Shown here piece after piece: positions 54,394 to 62,889 of a stretch of 64,000 nucleotides of DNA. Under the pieces are notes generated by a model. The model was given only the letters and a program-made list of their open reading frames with translations, was not told the origin of the DNA and ran no database searches. This stretch comes from Streptomyces sp. YIM 121038 (GTDB lineage: Bacteria > Actinomycetota > Actinomycetes > Streptomycetales > Streptomycetaceae): positions 9,298,001-9,362,000 of the forward strand of contig NZ_CP030771.1 of assembly GCF_006088715.1 (NCBI RefSeq), written 5' to 3'. The position numbers and the translations under genes were made by a program. The first letter of the stretch is position 1. Each line of letters starts with the position of its first letter.

Positions 54394-54503
54394 GTCGAAG
54401 AGGCGGAGGGGATCGGTCGAAGTGGCGTGGGGGATCGGTCGAAGAGGTGCTCCGGGAGCGTCGAAGGGGTGTCCCGGGAACGCCGAAGAGGCGCGCCAGG
54501 AAA
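54394..54503 (+). repeat. Five degenerate 22-bp tandem repeats
   Basis: Units of about 22 bp each beginning GTCGAAG (or GCCGAAG), as in GTCGAAGAGGCGGAGGGGAT, run head to tail from the palindrome toward the nitronate monooxygenase gene. Later units drift. They carry a GGTCGAAG/GATCGGTC core also found in the palindrome, so they may be decayed extra half-sites or simple expansion. Confidence 0.55.
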
Positions 54504-54562
54504 TCTGACGTCTCATCAGAAAATCTCTTCCGTCGTCCGGACGCCTGCGGCATCCTGCGCCC

Positions 54563-55666
54563 ATGCAGACGGAGCTGAGCAAGCGACTGGGAGTCGAGCA
54601 CGCCGTCTTCGGCTTCACGCCGTTCCCCGCGGTGGCCGCGGCGATCAGCAGGGCCGGAGGCTTCGGCGTGCTCGGCGCGGTGCGCTACACCGCGCCCGAC
54701 GACCTCGCGCGCGACCTCGACTGGATGCAGGACCACGTGGACGGCCGCCCCTACGGCCTCGACGTGGTGATGCCCGCGAAGAAGGTCGAGGGCGTCAGCG
54801 AGGCCGACGTCGAGGCGATGATCCCCGAAAGCCACCGGCAGTTCGTCAAGGACACCCTGGCCCGGCACGGCGTGCCCGGGCTCGCCGAGGGCGAGGCGGC
54901 GGGCTGGCGCATCACCGGCTGGATGGAACAGGTCGCCCGCGGCCAGCTCGACGTCGCCTTCGACTACCCGATCGAACTCCTCGCCAACGCGCTCGGTTCA
55001 CCGCCCGCGGACGTCGTCGCACGCGCCCACGAGCGGGGCGTGCTCGTCGCCGCGCTCGCGGGCAGCGCCCGGCACGCGCGCAAGCACGCCGAAGCGGGCC
55101 TCGACATCGTCGTCGCCCAGGGCTACGAGGCGGGCGGCCACACCGGTGAGATCGCCTCCATGGTCCTCACGCCCGAAGTCACCGAGGCCGTCGCGCCGTT
55201 GCCCGTGCTCGCCGCGGGCGGCATCGGCAGCGGCGAACAGGTCGCCGCCGCCCTCGCCCTGGGCGCACAGGGGGTGTGGCTCGGCTCGGTGTGGCTCACC
55301 ACGACCGAGGCGGACCTGCACTCCCCGGCCCTCACGCGCAAGCTGCTCGCCGCGGGCTCCGGCGACACCGTCCGCTCCCGCGCGCTCACCGGCAAACCCG
55401 CGCGCCAGCTGCGTACCGCGTGGACCGACGCCTGGGACGACCCGGCGGGACCCGGCACGCTGCCCATGCCGCTGCAGGGGCTGCTCGTCGCCGAGGCCGT
55501 CTCGCGGATCCAGAAGTACGAGGTGGAACCACTGCTCGGCACGCCCGTCGGGCAGATCGTCGGCCGGATGACGGCCGAGCGCAGCGTCCAGGCCGTCTTC
55601 GACGATCTGACCAGCGGCTTCGAGAGGGCCGTCACCCGGCTCAACCGCATCGCGGGGCGCGCTTGA
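54563..55666 (+). CDS. Nitronate monooxygenase-type FMN protein
   Basis: 367 residues, ATG 54563; no strong ribosome site is visible. TIM-barrel FMN enzyme with 'VVAQGYEAGGHTGEIASMVL' (G-G-H-T-G), 'VLAAGGIGSGEQVAAALALG' and 'AQGVWLGSVWLTT', the family's phosphate and flavin loops. NMO/2-nitropropane dioxygenase enzymes oxidise alkyl nitronates; many close homologues are enoyl-ACP-reductase-like FabK or of unknown substrate. It is followed at 116 bp by an acyl-CoA ligase on the same strand, suggesting a role in acyl or propionate-3-nitronate-like metabolism (inference). Confidence 0.85.
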   Translation: MQTELSKRLGVEHAVFGFTPFPAVAAAISRAGGFGVLGAVRYTAPDDLARDLDWMQDHVDGRPYGLDVVMPAKKVEGVSEADVEAMIPESHRQFVKDTLARHGVPGLAEGEAAGWRITGWMEQVARGQLDVAFDYPIELLANALGSPPADVVARAHERGVLVAALAGSARHARKHAEAGLDIVVAQGYEAGGHTGEIASMVLTPEVTEAVAPLPVLAAGGIGSGEQVAAALALGAQGVWLGSVWLTTTEADLHSPALTRKLLAAGSGDTVRSRALTGKPARQLRTAWTDAWDDPAGPGTLPMPLQGLLVAEAVSRIQKYEVEPLLGTPVGQIVGRMTAERSVQAVFDDLTSGFERAVTRLNRIAGRA

Positions 55667-55782
55667 CCCCGTGCTCGGGCGACCCCGCACCCTACCCGGC
55701 CCCGGCCGCACGGCCCACGGCCCTGGCCGCACCGCCCACGGGCCCGACCGCCCGGCCCGACCCCGCCCGAGGAGGCAGTCCG

Positions 55783-57339
55783 ATGACCAACAGCGCCCCG
55801 CCCAACGGCTTCTGGGCCCAGGCGACCGCCGACCCGGACCGGACCGTGCTGACCGCGCCCGACGGGACGCCCTGGACGGCGGGCCGACTGCACGCCGCCG
55901 TCAACCAGCTCGTGCACGGGCTGCGCGCGGCGGGTCTGGAGCGCGGTGACGCGTTCGCCGTCGTCCTGCCGAACGGCGTCGAGTTCCTCACCGCCTACCT
56001 CGCCGCCGCACAGGCGGGCCTCTACCTCGTCCCCGTCAACCACCACCTGGTCGGCCCGGAGATCGCCTGGATCGTCGCCGACTCCGGCGCCAAGGTCCTC
56101 ATCGCCCACGAGCGGTTCGCCGACGCGGCGACGGCCGCCGCCGACGAGGCCGGGCTCCCGGCCGCGCGCCGCCACGCCGTCGGCGACGCCCCCGGCTTCC
56201 GTCCGTACGCCGAACTCCTCGCCGGGAGGCCCGCGTCGCCCCCGCGGGACCGGACGCTCGGCTGGGTCATGAACTACACCTCGGGCACGACGGGACGGCC
56301 GCGCGGCATCCGCCGCCCCCTGCCCGGCAAACCGCCCGAGGAGGCCCACCTCGGCGGCTTCCTCGGCATCTTCGGCATCAAGCCCTTCGACGGCAACGTG
56401 CACCTGGTGTGCTCCCCGCTCTACCACACCGCCGTCCTCCAGTTCGCGGGCGCCGCCCTGCACATCGGACACCCCCTGGTGCTCATGGACCGGTGGACGC
56501 CCGAGGAGATGCTGCGCCTCATCGACCGCCACCGGTGCACGCACACGCACATGGTCCCGACCCAGTTCCACCGCCTGCTCGCACTGCCCGACACGGTCAG
56601 GGCCGCGTACGACGTGTCGTCGATGCGGCACGCCATCCACGGGGCCGCGCCCTGCCCCGAGCACGTGAAGCGGGCGATGATCGACTGGTGGGGGGAGTGC
56701 GTCGAGGAGTACTACGCGGCCAGCGAGGGCGGCGGCGCGTTCGCGACCGCCCGCGAGTGGCTGAAGAAACCCGGCACGGTCGGCAAGGCGTGGCCGATCA
56801 GCGAGCTCGCGGTCTTCGACGACGACGGCGACCGGGTGCCGCCCGGTGAACTCGGCACCGTCTACATGAAGATGACCACCGGCGGATTCGCGTACCACAA
56901 GGACGAGGCGAAGACGCGCAAGAACCGCATCGGTGACTTCTTCACCGTCGGCGACCTCGGCTATCTGGACGAGGACGGCTATCTCTACCTCCGCGACCGC
57001 AAGATCGACATGATCATTTCGGGGGGCGTCAACATCTACCCCGCCGAGATCGAGTCCGCCCTGCTCACCCACCCCGCGGTCGCGGACGCCGCCGCGTTCG
57101 GCATCCCGCACGACGACTGGGGCGAGGAGGTGAAGGCCGTCGTCGAGCCCGCACCCGGGCACGCGGCGGACGACGCGCTCGCCGCGGACATCCTGGGCCA
57201 CTGCGAGCGGCACCTGGCGGGCTACAAGCGGCCGAAGAGCGTCGACTTCGTCGCCGCGATGCCCCGTGACCCGAACGGCAAGCTCTACAAGCGGCGTCTC
57301 CGGGAGCCGTACTGGGAGGGCCGGGACAAGGCGCTCTGA
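55783..57339 (+). CDS. Acyl-CoA synthetase (ANL superfamily)
   Basis: 518 residues, ATG 55783 with GAGGAGG upstream. Adenylation motifs: 'MNYTSGTTGRPRGIRR' (P-loop A3), 'YYAASEGGGA' (A5), 'FTVGDLGYLDEDGYLYLRDR' (A7/A8) and 'DPNGKLYKRRLRE' with the A10 Lys. The sequence activates a carboxylate to acyl-AMP and then acyl-CoA; 'GGFAYHKDEAKT' and length fit fatty-acid or aromatic acid ligases. Cotranscribed with the nitronate monooxygenase. Confidence 0.88.
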   Translation: MTNSAPPNGFWAQATADPDRTVLTAPDGTPWTAGRLHAAVNQLVHGLRAAGLERGDAFAVVLPNGVEFLTAYLAAAQAGLYLVPVNHHLVGPEIAWIVADSGAKVLIAHERFADAATAAADEAGLPAARRHAVGDAPGFRPYAELLAGRPASPPRDRTLGWVMNYTSGTTGRPRGIRRPLPGKPPEEAHLGGFLGIFGIKPFDGNVHLVCSPLYHTAVLQFAGAALHIGHPLVLMDRWTPEEMLRLIDRHRCTHTHMVPTQFHRLLALPDTVRAAYDVSSMRHAIHGAAPCPEHVKRAMIDWWGECVEEYYAASEGGGAFATAREWLKKPGTVGKAWPISELAVFDDDGDRVPPGELGTVYMKMTTGGFAYHKDEAKTRKNRIGDFFTVGDLGYLDEDGYLYLRDRKIDMIISGGVNIYPAEIESALLTHPAVADAAAFGIPHDDWGEEVKAVVEPAPGHAADDALAADILGHCERHLAGYKRPKSVDFVAAMPRDPNGKLYKRRLREPYWEGRDKAL

Positions 57340-57361
57340 GGCCGCGGCCCGCCCGCGACGG

Positions 57362-58084
57362 CTACCACGGCTCTCCGGAGGGGCCCGGCGCGGACTCCCA
57401 CACCGAGGCGTCGTGGGCGAAGCGCACCTGCCGCGGCGCGAACGCGGCGAGCCGCTCCAGCCAGTGCGGGTACGCGGGCAGCGGCGCCGCCGCGCCGTCC
57501 CGCGCGGCCCGCCGGGCGAGGTGGTCGCCCGCGAACTGCGAGGCGAAGTCCCTGGCCTGGCCCGCGAGGACCACTGCGCCGTCCGTACGTTGCACGACCA
57601 GCGACTGGTGCCCGTCCGTGTGCCCGGGCGTCGGCACGATCCACACACCGGGCCAGACCTCCGTCTCGCCGGACAGCTCCCGATAGCGCACGCCGGGGAA
57701 GTCGACGAGGTGCTCGGCGGTGTAGCCGCCCCGGCGCGCGGCGGCCAGCTCCGCCTCCTGCACGAGCACGGGCCTGCCCGCCAGGAGGGGATTGCCGCCG
57801 CAGTGGTCGAAGTGCAGATGGCAGTTCACGACGAGCGTGATGTCGTCGGGGGAGGCCCCGGCGGCCCCCAGGGCCTCTCGCAGCGGACGGCGCCGGGGCC
57901 GGTAGTGCGCCTCGGTCTCGGGCCCCGCCTCGCCGATGCCGGTGTCGAAGAGCAGGAGCCCCCGCTCGTGCCGTACGAGATAGGCGAGCACGGGCTCCAC
58001 CCGCGGCTGTGCCCCACCCGCCTCGGACGCGGGCCGGACGACGTACCCGAGGTCGAGCCGGTGGATCGCTGGAGTGATCGGCAT
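57362..58084 (-). CDS. MBL-fold metallo-hydrolase (AHL-lactonase-like)
   Basis: 240 residues, ATG 58084. The metal motif 'NCHLHFDHCGGN' (H-x-H-x-D-H), 'VPTPGHTDGHQSLVV' (third His) and 'GQARDFASQF' (metal Asp) are intact, so a two-metal hydrolase. Overall it matches the N-acyl-homoserine lactonase family group, but many members act on other lactones or esters. It is convergent with the acyl-CoA ligase gene (22 bp). Confidence 0.85.
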   Translation of the reverse strand: MPITPAIHRLDLGYVVRPASEAGGAQPRVEPVLAYLVRHERGLLLFDTGIGEAGPETEAHYRPRRRPLREALGAAGASPDDITLVVNCHLHFDHCGGNPLLAGRPVLVQEAELAAARRGGYTAEHLVDFPGVRYRELSGETEVWPGVWIVPTPGHTDGHQSLVVQRTDGAVVLAGQARDFASQFAGDHLARRAARDGAAAPLPAYPHWLERLAAFAPRQVRFAHDASVWESAPGPSGEPW

Positions 58085-58168
58085 GCGGTGATCCTGCCCG
58101 GAGGGCGGCGCGGACGCGCCGCGCGTCTGCTGTCGGCAGAGCCGGCGCCTGCCTTCGCCCACGTGGGG

Positions 58169-58861
58169 TCAGCCGTCGCGGCCCTGCCATGTGGTGACGC
58201 AGGCTTCGTTGCCCTCCAGGTCGGCGAGCAGCCAGAAGGCGGGGGCACGGGTCGCGGACACGAGCCGGCCCCCGGCTGCCAGCGCGGCTTCGACGCGCCG
58301 GGCCGCCTCGTCATGCGGAACGCTGATGTCGATGTGGAGGCGATTGCGCTGCGGACGCGCGCGGTCCATGTGCTGGAACCAGATGGCCGGTCCCTGCCCG
58401 AGCGGGTCGACGAGCGGATCCTCCGGTCCGTCGGCACCCGCCTCGTCGGCATAGCCCGACACCGCCTTCCAGAACGGCCGGATCCCGGAGACGTCCAGGG
58501 CGTCGATGGCGATCTCCATAACCTGGACGGACCGCGGTGCCCCCGTTCCGATCCCGGGCTCCGGCAGGAACCCGGCCTTGGTGGCGGTGGCGGAGATCCG
58601 ACGCGCGAGCTCGACGTCCCGGGTGGTGACCGCCGCGTGGTCCAGCGACTGCAAAATGAAGAGGGCCAGGCCGGGGCGGGCGTCGACCCGCAGATGGCGG
58701 TCGGCGTCGTCGCCGCACACCGCGACGGCGTCCGCCGCCACGCTGATCGCTTGAGCCAACGACCCGACCGGAACCGCCGTGTGCAAGGCACCCAGCAGAT
58801 AGCGCCACCCGTGGTCCCGGACCGACTCCGAGGCTTCCTGCCGACTCAGTATCCGTTCCAT
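58169..58861 (-). CDS. PCD-like plus VOC-domain fusion protein
   Basis: 230 residues, ATG 58861. Residues ~1-105 resemble pterin-4a-carbinolamine dehydratase ('ILSRQEASESVRDHGWRYLL', 'FILQSLDHAAVTTRDVELAR'). The usual catalytic H-H-P is not clear, so the activity may be lost. Residues ~115-230 are a vicinal-oxygen-chelate (glyoxalase-like) domain: 'VMEIAIDALDVSGIRPFWKA', 'IWFQHMDRARPQRNRLHIDI' and 'FWLLADLEGNEACV'. Cytoplasmic. The function of this fusion is not known to me. Confidence 0.8.
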   Translation of the reverse strand: MERILSRQEASESVRDHGWRYLLGALHTAVPVGSLAQAISVAADAVAVCGDDADRHLRVDARPGLALFILQSLDHAAVTTRDVELARRISATATKAGFLPEPGIGTGAPRSVQVMEIAIDALDVSGIRPFWKAVSGYADEAGADGPEDPLVDPLGQGPAIWFQHMDRARPQRNRLHIDISVPHDEAARRVEAALAAGGRLVSATRAPAFWLLADLEGNEACVTTWQGRDG

Positions 58862-59000
58862 GACCGCATCCTCGCAGTCCCGCCGTCGGCCCCGCCCGCC
58901 GGTTCCTCCGGTACGCGCCGTACGCGGTCGGCGCGGGCCCGGCGTGCGGCGGCGCGACCGCCCCTGTGGCCGCGTCGGGTGGTGGGAGATACTGGGCGCC

Positions 59001-59576
59001 ATGTCCCAGGCGATCTTGCGTACCGAACGCGTCGAGTTGGTCCCGCTCTCCGATGAGCACGTCGAGCATCAGATCGAGCTCGACTCCGATCCTGAGGTGA
59101 TGCGCTACCTGGGCGGGGCGCGCAGCCGTGCACAGGTGGTGGAGAAGGCGCACCGGGCGGCCCTCGCGGACGCGAAGCGGGCCGAGGGCCTCGGGTACTG
59201 GGCCGGGTTCGTCGAGGGGAACTTCGTCGGCTACTGGATCCTGCGCCCGCCGGGAGACATCGACGAGGAGCCCGCGGCGGGCCGGGCCGAACTCGGCTAC
59301 CGGCTGCTGCGGCGCCACTGGCGGCAGGGCCTGGGCAGCGAGGGGTCGGCCGAGTTGGTCCGGCACGCGTTCGAGGACCTCGGCCTCGACCGGGTCTGTG
59401 CCATGACCTCGGCGGGCAACGCGGCCTCACGGGCGACGATGGCCGCTGTCGGGCTGCGCCACGTACGCGACTTCGACGCGGACGCCAGCTGGTTCCCGCC
59501 GGGGACCGACCTGAGCTCCGTCGAGTACGCGCTCACGCGGGAGGAGTGGCAGGAGGCCCGGAGCGCCCGCCGCTAG
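59001..59576 (+). CDS. GNAT N-acetyltransferase
   Basis: 191 residues, ATG 59001. RimJ/RimL-like GNAT pattern: 'LRTERVELVPLSDEHVEHQI' at the start, 'GRAELGYRLLRRHWRQGLGS' with the acetyl-CoA loop (R-x-x-G-x-G variant) and 'AMTSAGNAASRATMAAVGLR' (N-x-x-S-x-x-x-x-x-x-x-G). It transfers acetyl groups from acetyl-CoA to an unknown amine. Divergent from the PCD-VOC gene. Confidence 0.87.
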   Translation: MSQAILRTERVELVPLSDEHVEHQIELDSDPEVMRYLGGARSRAQVVEKAHRAALADAKRAEGLGYWAGFVEGNFVGYWILRPPGDIDEEPAAGRAELGYRLLRRHWRQGLGSEGSAELVRHAFEDLGLDRVCAMTSAGNAASRATMAAVGLRHVRDFDADASWFPPGTDLSSVEYALTREEWQEARSARR

Positions 59577-59649
59577 GGGCCCTTCACGGCTCGCGGGACG
59601 GCCGCGCCGGGAGCGCGTCCGGCGCGGCCGTCGGCTGTCGCCGTGCGGG

Positions 59650-60660
59650 TCAGGCGTTGTCGGGGAGTGGGGCGGTGGAGCTGATCAGGCCGCTGGTGCG
59701 CAGGTCGGTCCAGAACGCGGTGGGGATGTTCTCGTTGAGGGCGGCGGTGTCTTCGGTGATGCGGCTGGGGCGGGTGGCGCCGGGGATGACGGCGGCGGTG
59801 GCGGGGTGGGCCAGGGAGAACTGCAGGGCGGCGGCCTTGATGCTGATCCCGTGGCGCTGGGTGAGGGTCTTGAGTTTGCCGACGCGCTCGATGATCTCCG
59901 GCGGGGCCTGCTGGTATTCGAAGTGGGTGCCCCCGGCGAGGATGCCGGAGCTGTAGGGGCCGCCGACGACCATGTCGACGCCCTGTTCCTGGGCCATGGG
60001 CAGCAGGCGCTGGAGGGCGTGGGTGTGGTCCAGGAGGGTGTAGCGGCCGGCCAGGAGGAAGCCGTCGGGGCGGGGCTCGTCCAGGGCGAGGGTCAGCTCG
60101 ATGGGCTCGGTCTTGTTGACGCCCAGGCCCCAGGCCTTGATGACGCCTTCCTCGCGCAGGCGGGACAGGACGCGGAAGGCGCCGGTGCGGGCTTGTTCGA
60201 ACGTGCTCAGCCACCGGTCGCCGTGGAAGTCCTGGGCGATGTCGTGGACCCAGACGATGTCCAGGCGGTCGGTGCCCAGGCGCTTGAGGCTGTCTTCGAT
60301 GGAGCGCTCGGTGGCGTCGGCGGTCCATTCGTGGACGATCTTGTTGGGGTTGCCGTGCGCGAACAGTCCGCCCTTCTCTCCGAAGTCGGGAGCGGCGGTC
60401 TCGTGCTCGTCGAGGATGACCCGGCCGACCTTGCTGGACAGGACGTAGGAGTCGCGGGGGCGGGCGGAGAGGACCTCGCCCAGCCGTGTCTCGGCCAGCC
60501 CGGCGCCGTAGAAGGGGGCGGTGTCGTAGAAGCGGATGCCCTGGTCCCAGGCCGCTTCGACCGTGGCGCGGGCCTCATCGCCCGGAATCGCGCGGAACAT
60601 GTTGCCGAGCGGGGCGGTACCGAAGCCGAGCCGCCCGGGCAGGATGTCGCTGAGTGACAT
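59650..60660 (-). CDS. Aldo/keto reductase
   Basis: 336 residues, ATG 60660. The catalytic tetrad is intact: Asp46 and Tyr51 in 'YDTAPFYGAGLAE', Lys77 in 'SSKVGR', His139 in 'IVWVHDIAQD'. (beta/alpha)8 NADPH-dependent reductase of the D-threo-aldose/oxidoreductase type. Its promoter at 60803-60831 overlaps direct repeats. It follows the XRE-SDR pair on the same strand but with a 217-bp control region of its own, so it is co-regulated rather than cotranscribed. Confidence 0.9.
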   Translation of the reverse strand: MSLSDILPGRLGFGTAPLGNMFRAIPGDEARATVEAAWDQGIRFYDTAPFYGAGLAETRLGEVLSARPRDSYVLSSKVGRVILDEHETAAPDFGEKGGLFAHGNPNKIVHEWTADATERSIEDSLKRLGTDRLDIVWVHDIAQDFHGDRWLSTFEQARTGAFRVLSRLREEGVIKAWGLGVNKTEPIELTLALDEPRPDGFLLAGRYTLLDHTHALQRLLPMAQEQGVDMVVGGPYSSGILAGGTHFEYQQAPPEIIERVGKLKTLTQRHGISIKAAALQFSLAHPATAAVIPGATRPSRITEDTAALNENIPTAFWTDLRTSGLISSTAPLPDNA

Positions 60661-60775
60661 GAGGGTGCCTTCGCAGGTGAGGGTGGACGTCCGTGAGTGC
60701 GACGGCGGTTCCGTCGAGGGAACCGGGGGCGCTGGGGGAAGGGATGGACCACCGGGTGGTGCGAGCGCCGCATTT

Positions 60776-60833
60776 AGTTGCGGACGCGCCTTGCATGCGT
60801 AGACAATAGTTGCAGACGCGGGTTAATGCAAGG
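60776..60833 (-). promoter_or_regulatory. Promoter with operator repeats before aldo/keto reductase
   Basis: Minus-strand -35 TTGCAT (60831-60826), 17-bp spacer, -10 TATTGT (60808-60803). Around it lie direct repeats AGTTGCGGACGCG (60776-60788) and AGTTGCAGACGCG (60808-60820), 32 bp apart, and inverted arms CCTTGCAT (60789-60796) / ATGCAAGG (60826-60833). The XRE protein upstream is a candidate binder. Confidence 0.6.
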
Positions 60834-60877
60834 AGTGTCGATCTCTGCCGCAGGGCGTGAGGCGGTGCTGGACACCG

Positions 60878-61738
60878 TCAGCTCGCGGTCTGCCGCGAGG
60901 GGAAGTCGGCGCCCAGCGTGACGTCCCGCCAGTCGTCGAAGGTGGCTTTGAGGGTGTCGAGCTTGGCGGTGGCGAGGTCGTATGCGGCCTTGCCCAACAG
61001 CAGGCGCAGCGGCGGCTGTTCGGCCGTGACGGCGTCGATGGCGGCCCGGGCGGCGCGTGCCGGGTCCCCGGGCTGGTGGCCGTGGGTGGCCAGGGTGCCG
61101 GCGCGGCGTGTGCCCGCGGTGGCGGCGTAGTCGTCGATGGTGGTGGCGGACTGGCGCATGGAGGGCCCGGGCCAGTTGGTGCGGAAGGCTGCGGGTTCGA
61201 CGATCGTCACCTTGATGCCCAGTGGGGCGACTTCGGCGGCGAGCGACTCGGAGAGGCCTTCCACGGCGAATTTGGTGGCGTGGTAGTAGCCGGTGGCGCC
61301 GAAGCCGAGCAGGCCGCCGAGCGACGAGATGTTCACGATGTGGCCGCGGCGGCGGGCGCGCATGCCGGGCAGGACGGCTTTGGTGGTGTCCGCCAGGCCG
61401 AAGACGTTGGTGTCGAAGAGGGCGCGGATCTCGTCGTCCTCGCCCTCTTCGACGGCGGCGAGGTAGCCGTACCCGGCGTTGTTGACCAGGACGTCGATCG
61501 CCCCGAAGGCGGTCTGTGCCCGGGTGACAGCCGTCTCGATCTGCTGAGGGTCGGTGACGTCCAGGGGCAGGGGGAGGGCGCGGTCGCCGTGCCCGCGGAT
61601 CACGTCGGCGAGCGTGCGGGGGTCCCGGGCGGTGACGGCCGCCCGCCATCCGCGCTCCAGCACGGCGGTGGCCAGGGCCCGGCCCAGGCCGGAGGAGCAG
61701 CCGGTGATGAACCAGACCGGCGCGTCAGGAGTGGTCAT
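60878..61738 (-). CDS. Short-chain dehydrogenase/reductase
   Basis: 286 residues, ATG 61738, 14 nt inside the end of the XRE gene. Classical SDR: 'WFITGCSSGLGRALA' (T-G-x3-G-x-G), 'LVNNAGYGYLAAVEEG', catalytic Ser near 138 ('VNISSLGGLLG'), Tyr152 and Lys156 ('GYYHATKF'). It uses NAD(P)H to reduce or oxidise a carbonyl/alcohol; substrate unknown. The pair XRE-SDR with a nearby aldo/keto reductase is a recurring streptomycete arrangement. Confidence 0.9.
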   Translation of the reverse strand: MTTPDAPVWFITGCSSGLGRALATAVLERGWRAAVTARDPRTLADVIRGHGDRALPLPLDVTDPQQIETAVTRAQTAFGAIDVLVNNAGYGYLAAVEEGEDDEIRALFDTNVFGLADTTKAVLPGMRARRRGHIVNISSLGGLLGFGATGYYHATKFAVEGLSESLAAEVAPLGIKVTIVEPAAFRTNWPGPSMRQSATTIDDYAATAGTRRAGTLATHGHQPGDPARAARAAIDAVTAEQPPLRLLLGKAAYDLATAKLDTLKATFDDWRDVTLGADFPSRQTAS

Positions 61739-62582
61739 GAGGGGTGTGCCCTTCGGTCGGGAGGTCGGGGGAGCCGGTGAGGGTGAGGCTGCCGAGCAGG
61801 GCCAGTGACTGGTCGGCGGCGCTGCCGGGTTCGGCCCGGTAGACGACGAGGTGCTGGCCGGGGGCGCTGTTGACGGAGAAGGTCTCCAAGCCCAGGGTGA
61901 GGTCGCCGACCAGCGGATGGTGGAAGCGTTTCGTCGAGGCCGTCTTCGCCCGCACCTCGTGGCGCGCCCACATGCGCGCGAAGTCGGGGCTGCGGACGCA
62001 CAGTTCGCCCACCAGCTCCTGCAGTCGCCGATCGTCCGGAGCGGGGTCGGCGGCTCGCAGCGCGGCCACGCACCCCTGCGCGACGACGGCCCAGTCGCGG
62101 TAGAAGTCCCGGGCGGCCGGGTTGAGGAACATGGCCGTGATCAGGCTGGAGTCGCCGCCGAGCCATGAGAAGAGCGCCTCGCCGAGGGTGTTGACGGCCA
62201 GCAGGTCGAGGTACCGGCCGTAGACCAGAGCCGGTGTGTCCGCCCATGTGTCCAGCAGGGCCACCAGGTGCGGGCCCGCGTACTCCCGGGCGGGCCCGGA
62301 GCGCGGCGGGTGCGGCGGATCGACCAGCGCGCGCAGGTAGGCGGCTTCCTCGTCCTTCAGCAGCAGGGCCGCCGCCAGGGCCCGCAGGACCTGGGGCGAG
62401 GGGTTGCGTTCACGCCCCTGCTCCAGCCGCACGTAGTAGTCGGTGCTCACCCCGGCGAGGACCGCGACCTCCTCGCGCCGCAATCCGGGAGTACGGCGCG
62501 TCCCCGCGGGCATCTCGTGGTCCTCGGGGCGCACCAGCGCGCGCCGGGCCCGCAGGAACTCACTCAGCCGTTTCGTGTGCAT
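61725..62582 (-). CDS. XRE/MmyB-type transcriptional regulator
   Basis: 285 residues, ATG 62582. N-terminal helix-turn-helix: 'TPGLRREEVAVLAGVSTDYY' then 'VRLEQGRERNPSPQVLRAL'. The C-terminal ligand domain is of the MmyB type ('FLNPAARDFYRDWAVVAQGC', 'VGDLTLGLETFSVNSAPGQH'), which in relatives binds a fatty-acid-like ligand. It is translated with the SDR gene by overlap and probably controls it and the aldo/keto reductase. Divergent from the LuxR-type gene. Confidence 0.9.
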   Translation of the reverse strand: MHTKRLSEFLRARRALVRPEDHEMPAGTRRTPGLRREEVAVLAGVSTDYYVRLEQGRERNPSPQVLRALAAALLLKDEEAAYLRALVDPPHPPRSGPAREYAGPHLVALLDTWADTPALVYGRYLDLLAVNTLGEALFSWLGGDSSLITAMFLNPAARDFYRDWAVVAQGCVAALRAADPAPDDRRLQELVGELCVRSPDFARMWARHEVRAKTASTKRFHHPLVGDLTLGLETFSVNSAPGQHLVVYRAEPGSAADQSLALLGSLTLTGSPDLPTEGHTPHDHS

Positions 62583-62889
62583 GGCCACCACCGTAGGGGC
62601 CGGTGACACGGAGAAGGTGGCCCTGTCACACCCACCCGGCCACCCCCCCCGCCGGGCCGATTCCCCCCTCCTCCCCGTCGTCGGGTGGGTGACGCCACCC
62701 CAGGTCAGGGCGCCACTGCTGAGGAGAGTCGGCGACGACCTCGCATGCCCTGCCGGCCCGGCCCCGATCCCCTCGCCCACGCCGGTGCCACCGGCTCGCT
62801 CTCCCGTTCCAATCCGGACCCCCTCACGGTCCGAATGCTGTGTGTTGTCTGTGAGGGCGCCTCCGCGGCGCTCTTGGGGGGAGGAACCA
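62583..62889. promoter_or_regulatory. Divergent control region XRE / LuxR-type gene
   Basis: The 307-bp gap holds GTGACA (62603-62608) ... TGTCAC (62624-62629), an inverted repeat 20 bp before the XRE start. It also holds GGGTGG-gtgacg-CCACCC (62683-62700). Both could be regulator sites; promoter boxes are not clear. Confidence 0.4.
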
